From: Sipunculus nudus
Lineage: Eukaryota; Annelida; Sipuncula; Golfingiida; Sipunculidae
Length of the DNA stretch: 64,000 bases
Assembly (NCBI GenBank): GCA_026874595.1
Contig: CM049306.1
Location: 100,702,642-100,766,641 of the forward strand
Direction of reading: 5' to 3'
A model generated the notes under the pieces. The model saw only the letters and a list, made by a program, of their open reading frames with translations, was not told where the DNA came from and made no database searches. Position numbers and translations under genes: made by a program. The first letter of the stretch is position 1. Each line of letters starts with the position of its first letter. This document shows positions 59,090-64,000 of this stretch, piece by piece.

Positions 59090-59770
59090 GCCACAATGAA
59101 CTTCCTGTGTAGAGGCTGGAGGTAGCTAGGCCAGCATGCTACGAGCCCAAGTCCACTCAAGTTCAAAGGGTTGAAAGCTCAGTAATTACCCCTGCCTGGT
59201 CTAGGTAATAACCCTGACACTAGTGACAGGGATGACAGCCCAGTACCTTACTTAACCAAACCTGATGTCCATTCCAGTATCTTGGCAAACCTGTAAATCA
59301 CATAACGGGAATTGTGTACCTAGATACAGGAACAAGTAACTGGCCCCAACCCTGTTCCGTGTACATATGAGCCAACTTTGGACATGGGGCATGTAGGCAA
59401 CCCCCAGTATACATGTATATCCTTTGTTGGTTGCTGTATACTTGTGTTGATAATATAATGCTGCAATGAACTTTCTGTTTAAGAGGCTGGAGGTTGACCA
59501 GCTTGCTAGCCAGGTAGCTAGCTACAAAAGCAGCAAGGATGAATTCTTGATAATTACCCCTGCCTAAGATGGCTAACTGCCCTGACAGGAGTGACAGCTT
59601 TGTACAGGCAATTGATTGAAGCCTGGTGTCCATTTTAAGTACCAGTATCAAAATTGTACCAGGAGTACCTATACCAGGTACAGCAACTTTAGTTCCAGGT
59701 ACAGGGTACTTCCTACTCATGAAAGCCAGGTACAGGCACAGGTACAGGTAATCTGAATTGTGTACCTAGG
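59090..59770 (+). repeat. Low-copy direct repeats rich in CAGGTA
   Basis: 'caatgaacttcctgtgtagaggctggaggt' at about 59094 recurs, diverged, at about 59464 with the following 'taattacccctgcct' (59185 and 59559). 'caggtacagg' phrases crowd 59670-59760. It is probably a tandemly duplicated ~370-bp unit. No gene. Confidence 0.6.
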
Positions 59771-60009
59771 TAAAGGTACAAGTAACTGGCCCCATCCCTG
59801 AAAGGAACATTCATTTTTTTATTTTGTGTAACAAACTTCCATAATAAATAATGCTCCGTCATTATGTGGTATGGAAATTAATGCATACACAGTGGATTAC
59901 ATGAATATTTTGAATTTTGGAATTAAATACATTTTGCAAGTGTGAATATATGATGATTGCAATTAGTAGTATTAGAAAATGATACTTGATTTTTTTTGTT
60001 TCAGTAAAT

Positions 60010-60150
60010 TGTATTCATATTGATATTCATGAATACATTTATATTTGTATTCGTATTCGAATACATTTCTGTTTTGGAGTATTTGTATTCGTATTCGTAT
60101 TCGTGTACCCCTGCTGTATTCGTATTTGTATTCGAATACATTTCTCCTGT
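60010..60150. repeat. GTATTC hexanucleotide-type repeat
   Basis: 'gtattc' and 'gaataca' units recur through 60030-60145, with a ~75-bp internal duplication ('tattcgaatacatttct' twice). Frames on both strands here are repeat translations. Confidence 0.8.
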
Positions 60151-60259
60151 ATTTGACCCATGTCTGATACATATATATGTGGGTGTAAGGGTGTGTGTTT
60201 ATGTATGCATATATGTATATATATATTTATATATATACACTTGGACATAGTGATATATT

Positions 60260-61510
60260 GAATATTTAATCAATATTGTTTTATAATTAATATTTAAGAT
60301 TGTGTCTATTTACAGATTTAGCTATTATGCGACGGTTGATGTTGACCTACTCACCAACAACAAGGCTGGTGCATGCTGAGCAAGAGAGTTGACAGCAGAT
60401 TCTTGTGATAACTGAAGCAGAATGCGTGTCATCTTTCAGAATTATGCATGTTCTGATGATCTGCATCAATATGGTATATTTTCTCTTATCTAAAATAAAT
60501 CTAAGTTCCCTCAGTATCCTATTCTTGTTAGTATTGTTATTGATGCAATTCATTTTTTCAGAGAGCGCAACCTCGGAGTATTATAGTATCTAAATATATA
60601 TGGTAATCTTGTCCTAAGAAATAGGTTTAATATTTATTTTTGCACAATCCTACTCACAAACAAAAGCTAACAAATAAATGTTCAATATACAGTGCAACCC
60701 TCTTATAATCAATATAGAACTGCTCAATATGAGTAGATTATAGCTCCTTGAAAGTGCTCGATCTGAGTAGTTTCCCTATTAAACTCCTCATTAATTCTTC
60801 AATCCGAGCAGCTTATTTGTTGTAAACTACTGACATTGATGACTTTTAAAGCACGAAACTACTCAAGATGAGGAGTTTCCCTGTAAAAATATTCATTGAG
60901 AGCATCATCAGTCACACACACACAAATTAAAATATAATTATATATACATATAATTATATAATATATTTAATTTCCAATATATATATTATTCTATGAATAT
61001 GTGGGGTACGGTTACATTGACCTCAGCTAAAAAGTTGGGGGGGGATATTTATACCCCCCCCTCTACACACACACTGTAATAACGCCCCTGATGTAATGAC
61101 TTGATGACTGTTTGTGCATCTTAATTAAGACAAGCATTTATATGCAGGTATATGCAATATACCTGCAGTTTTATCTATTATTATTATTTTATTTCAATTT
61201 AATTAAAAACGCGATAATTAAAGCCTCAGGTAACACAATAGGACAAATTTCGGTAGACCCATATAAAACCGCTTACAGAAGATATCTCCGGATTTTTTTG
61301 TTTATACATCTATTAAGTTTCTTTATGTTGTATATTTAACTTTTTTTATTTTTGTTTCAATTTATGAGACAAAAGAAACACATCACTTTTTCAAAACATA
61401 CTTTTCCTAATATATGTCAAGTATGAAATGTTAAATACCAGTAGTCCTGAGAAATATCGATTTAAAGGTAAACTATTTTAGTCAGACCAGCGTTTGAGAA
61501 AAATGACGAG
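60260..61510. other. AT-rich spacer with no gene seen
   Basis: The plus frame 60405-60593 ends in a hydrophobic stretch, but there is no supporting start, splice or family. A possible one-ended pogo-like terminus ('acagtgcaaccctc') is at about 60690. Nothing else was recognised. Confidence 0.35.
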
Positions 61511-61519
61511 CATGTGATG

Positions 61520-61985
61520 CTGTACGCTCTTTACACAGCGCTTTACCTTGTGCCTACTACCTATATAGTAAGCGCTGTTTGTTTTGACCTCGTATCCTGA
61601 ATCGCTACACTAGAAGGGAGCACTGTATTTTGGTCCAATCAGATGAGACCTTGTGCTGGAAGACAAAACGGTTTACCAGCCAAGCGAGGAATACACGGAG
61701 CCGATGTTGTTCATTTCGTTTTGAGTGACAGCTCATCGCCCCGGCAACCGTTTGAACAGGCCACAGGCTCAGAAAGGATGCCCCCGCACGTGGTTTCTGG
61801 GCGGAGCCTGATCCCTGTCGAGTGTTTGTTGACTGGCATTTGGTGGGCTGCCAGTCACATCAGCAGTCTAGCATACAGACCCATCATCTGGTGTTTAAGT
61901 ACATCATAAACGGTTCAAGCAGGCAGCGGAAAAACAGCAGCTTCTTTAGAAGCGCAAGATTTCCACTGCCTCGGGAGCGTAGTGT
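61520..61985 (+). repeat. Right arm of the ~450-bp inverted repeat pair
   Basis: Reverse complement of 53695-54165 (see there). The 88-codon frame at 61643-61909 lies inside this arm; its equivalent in the other arm is broken by stops, which argues against a protein. The two arms bracket about 7.35 kb. Confidence 0.85.
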
Positions 61986-62559
61986 TGCTGTCAAAGAGTT
62001 TTATTTTTCACATAAGATTTATGATAGCACTTAGTAATGTTGTGCTCTCTGTATAAGACATTCGATACACATACAAGTTACCTGAATTAATTTTAATTCA
62101 CAATGAAAGAATTGATAAGTTAATTTTAGCTCAGGATAAAAAATGCGTGTTTATATATATATATAAATATGTATATTTCTCTGTGTGTCTTTCTTATGAT
62201 TTGGGCGTCTTTTTTCCATACATATGTTTATGTATATTTTCGACATATTACGGAATGCTAGGTCCAGACGCTTTACAAAAGACATGCGAAAATTTATGAA
62301 AATGAATAATTAAATATGTATTGTATAAAAAAAAATTGTAATTTTACATATTACACATCGTATTAAACAAGCTCGAATTATTCATAAAGGTGTGTTGATT
62401 TTTTGCACTTTATAGCTGGCTACGCTCGAAAAAATTCGATCACATTAGCATTTAATCTCAAATAATAAGATAAACATCTGGCGAGAAAGCCTTAATATAT
62501 ATGTGCTACAGAGCGATAGTGAGTGATAATATACGTTGAAATAATGATAAGTGGCTTAC

Positions 62560-62602
62560 CTCCTGAATATCAGTTGTTCGTGTGCGTCAGTCTTACTTGA
62601 TT
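62560..62602 (-). other. Copy of gene B exon 1 (orphan first exon of a third gene?)
   Basis: On the minus strand the TATA box (62633-62627), leader and donor (CAGGAG|gtaagccac, exon end at 62560) are kept. Homology continues into the intron to about 62200. Beyond that the intron sequence is replaced and the ~450-bp inverted repeat arm begins. I found no signal-peptide exon or helix exons on the minus strand to the left. It may still start a transcript. Confidence 0.5.
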
Positions 62603-62626
62603 GTAACTTGAAAGCATGCATTTGCC

Positions 62627-62722
62627 TTTTATACATGTAATTTCGGTGAATGGGAAAACCCATCTTTTACATGCGAACTGAACCACTCCGTTACGTATGC
62701 ATCACATTTACGCTTCCGTGAA
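62627..62722 (-). promoter_or_regulatory. Copy of the gene B promoter
   Basis: On the minus strand the order is TTCACGGAA (62722-62714), GGGTTTTCCC (62661-62652) and TATAAAA (62633-62627). The STAT-type palindrome and TATA box are unchanged from gene B. The kB element has lost one G, which breaks the strict consensus but leaves a kB-like core. Confidence 0.55.
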
Positions 62723-63589
62723 TAGGACCGGTGTATGCCGGATCCTGCCGTACACGTGTGAATGCTGAAGATTTAGGGTTTATACTTGACCCTAAACGGG
62801 TCACAAAGACCTGGGCTATTAATAAATAGGAAGTCATAGGAATGACATATAAGGAGCGACCTTAACCTATGGACAGTCCAGTGACGCGGTGGATCCAGGG
62901 TTGTGAAAACTGTGATAGGGGAAGGAGGTTATATATTCTATATCCTCCTTTGTGTCTTAATGCTGTTTTAAATGTCATATTTTACATCTTGTTCATTTTT
63001 GTTGTCATTGTCGTGAGAGCACTGTATATCTTGCTGCATCATTTATCTTACGCCAATTTCATCATATTGTCATCTTATGTTATATTATTATAAATGTATT
63101 GTACATCAGAGCCCTGTTGCATATAAGATTATCTCGTCTAAACGGGTTACCTTATATAAATATAAGATAAAAGAGAAGGGTTCCATTTAGGCCTACATCG
63201 TCTGACTAATACCCTAAATAACACCCTGAAGGGGAGAGGCTTAGTCGTAACAACATTACAAAAACGGTAACATCTCCCGGGGCCCTGAAATAATTTAAGG
63301 GGCCATATATAGGCATGACTTTGGTCCTAGGTAAAATCTTCAGTTTACTCCACCCCCACCCCCTACACACACCCTGGTTACCCGGTAATTTCATAATAAC
63401 CTAATAATGCCTGAACCTAATTAGAAATTGAATATATCAATAATTAGAACTGAAGACGTTGGTTATAGTAAATAAACTCAGCTATACTTTATATATTGTA
63501 CACACGCACGGAGAAAAATGTGATATGTAAACCTCCTATGTCTTTGCGTCATGCCCCACCCTTTAAGACGTCACCGGAAAAAAAATGCT

Positions 63590-64000
63590 TTTGGCATTAG
63601 AGGGCCAGGCATTGGCAGCTTAGGCATCAGTGCTTTGGACATTAGGGCTTTCGGCATTAGTGATTCAGATATTGGAGCTTTAGGCATCAGTGCTTTGTGC
63701 ATTTGAAATTAAGGCATTAGAGGCAACGGCATAGGGTCTTAAGGTATCAGTGCTTTGGGCATTCGAACATTCGGTGTTAGAGACTCAGGAATGTATTGGG
63801 TCATTATAGGCATTGGAGCTTTAGGTATCAGTGCTCTTGGTATCAGAACTTTTGGCATTAGAGACTCGGGCATTGGGGCCTTTGGTATAACTGTTTTAGG
63901 CGTTTCGGTATTAGAGACTCAGGCATTAGAGCTTAAGGCATAAGTGGCTTCTGGGCCTTTGGCATACGTGTTTTAGGCGTTTCGGTATTAGAAACAAGGC
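63590..64000 (-). repeat. 15/30-bp minisatellite, inverted copy
   Basis: Reverse-complement units ('ttaggcattagagactc'-type) of the minisatellite at 32100-32655. The plus frame 63755-63943 (G-I-x-x-F-G-I pattern) is a repeat translation. The array runs off the window end. Confidence 0.85.

Larger units (their letters stand above)
62200..64000 (-). repeat. Right arm of the inverted duplication of the gene B 5' region
   Basis: Read on the minus strand it repeats, in order, the minisatellite, the upstream sequence, promoter, exon 1 and intron 1 start of gene B (see 32100-33760). It runs off the window end, so its full length is unknown. About 340 bases at 63190-63585 have no partner in the left arm. 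Confidence 0.8.

Noticed and set aside
60347-60593. Overlapping frames on both strands, one with a signal-like hydrophobic end and one with helix-like sequence
   Set aside because: Compared with exon 4 of genes A and B, there was no RDY motif or matching splice sites. The hydrophobic run is AT-driven.
61643-61909. 88-codon plus-strand open frame
   Set aside because: It lies in a ~450-bp inverted repeat arm whose partner at 53.7-54.2 kb has stops in the equivalent frame.
1-64000. CRISPR arrays, operons, phage or insertion sequences
   Set aside because: Spliced genes, SINEs, a LINE and Pol II promoter elements show that this is animal nuclear DNA. The tandem arrays have no unique spacers.

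Overview
This looks like intergenic-rich nuclear DNA from an animal, most likely a bivalve or other mollusc. The grounds are very long (AT)n tracts, G/C homopolymer runs, tRNA-derived SINEs, remnants of DNA transposons and a LINE, and several repeat families whose ends (the '...cggacgacggac...' and '...gggggcataaa' types) I recognise from marine-invertebrate genomes. No operon, bacterial or plasmid feature was seen. The species cannot be fixed from the sequence alone.

Only two well-supported protein-coding genes are present, both on the + strand and both spliced: gene A (coding 1237-5502, four exons, 288 residues) and gene B (33.4-36.7 kb, a non-coding first exon and three coding exons, 216 residues). 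They are diverged paralogues: same intron positions and phases, a signal peptide, four amphipathic helices, two similarly placed cysteines, and a shared R-D-Y-I-(V/I)-(L/F)-(R/K)-D-L motif in the last helix. Size, helix layout, exon phases (1-0-0 in gene A), the short phase-0 A-B loop exon, and AU-rich 3' ends all point to long-chain class I helical cytokines of the IL-6/LIF/G-CSF type. Such ligands are, as far as I know, poorly described in molluscs. This is my main candidate for an undescribed system.

The 5' end of gene B (upstream minisatellite, promoter, exon 1 and most of intron 1; 32.1-33.76 kb) has an inverted copy at 62.2-64.0 kb on the - strand, running off the window edge. TATA box, splice donor and a STAT-type TTCNNNGAA site are kept in both copies, and a kB-like site is kept in part. 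The later exons of that third copy were not found, so it is an orphan promoter/exon 1 or the start of a gene too diverged or disrupted to recognise.

Layout: 0-6.3 kb gene A (a SINE in intron 1); 6.7-8.96 kb repeats and a broken PIF/Harbinger element; 9.8-12.2 kb a 148-bp satellite and related repeats; 12.5-14.9 kb unassigned AT-rich DNA; 14.9-16.75 kb a ~335-bp tandem repeat; 17-24 kb unassigned DNA with SINE pieces; 24.3-26.15 kb and 29.2-29.5 kb a 33-bp minisatellite; 32.1-36.7 kb the duplicated block and gene B; 35.6-39.1 kb pogo-like MITEs; 39.4-39.95 kb a 5'-truncated LINE with target-site duplication; 40.3-44.5 kb a GCGTC-motif repeat complex; 46-50 kb repeats; 53.7-62.0 kb a region bracketed by ~450-bp inverted repeats with one coding-like segment at 58.6 kb; 62.2-64.0 kb the inverted copy of the gene B promoter. 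Identity figures and family names come from reading by eye.
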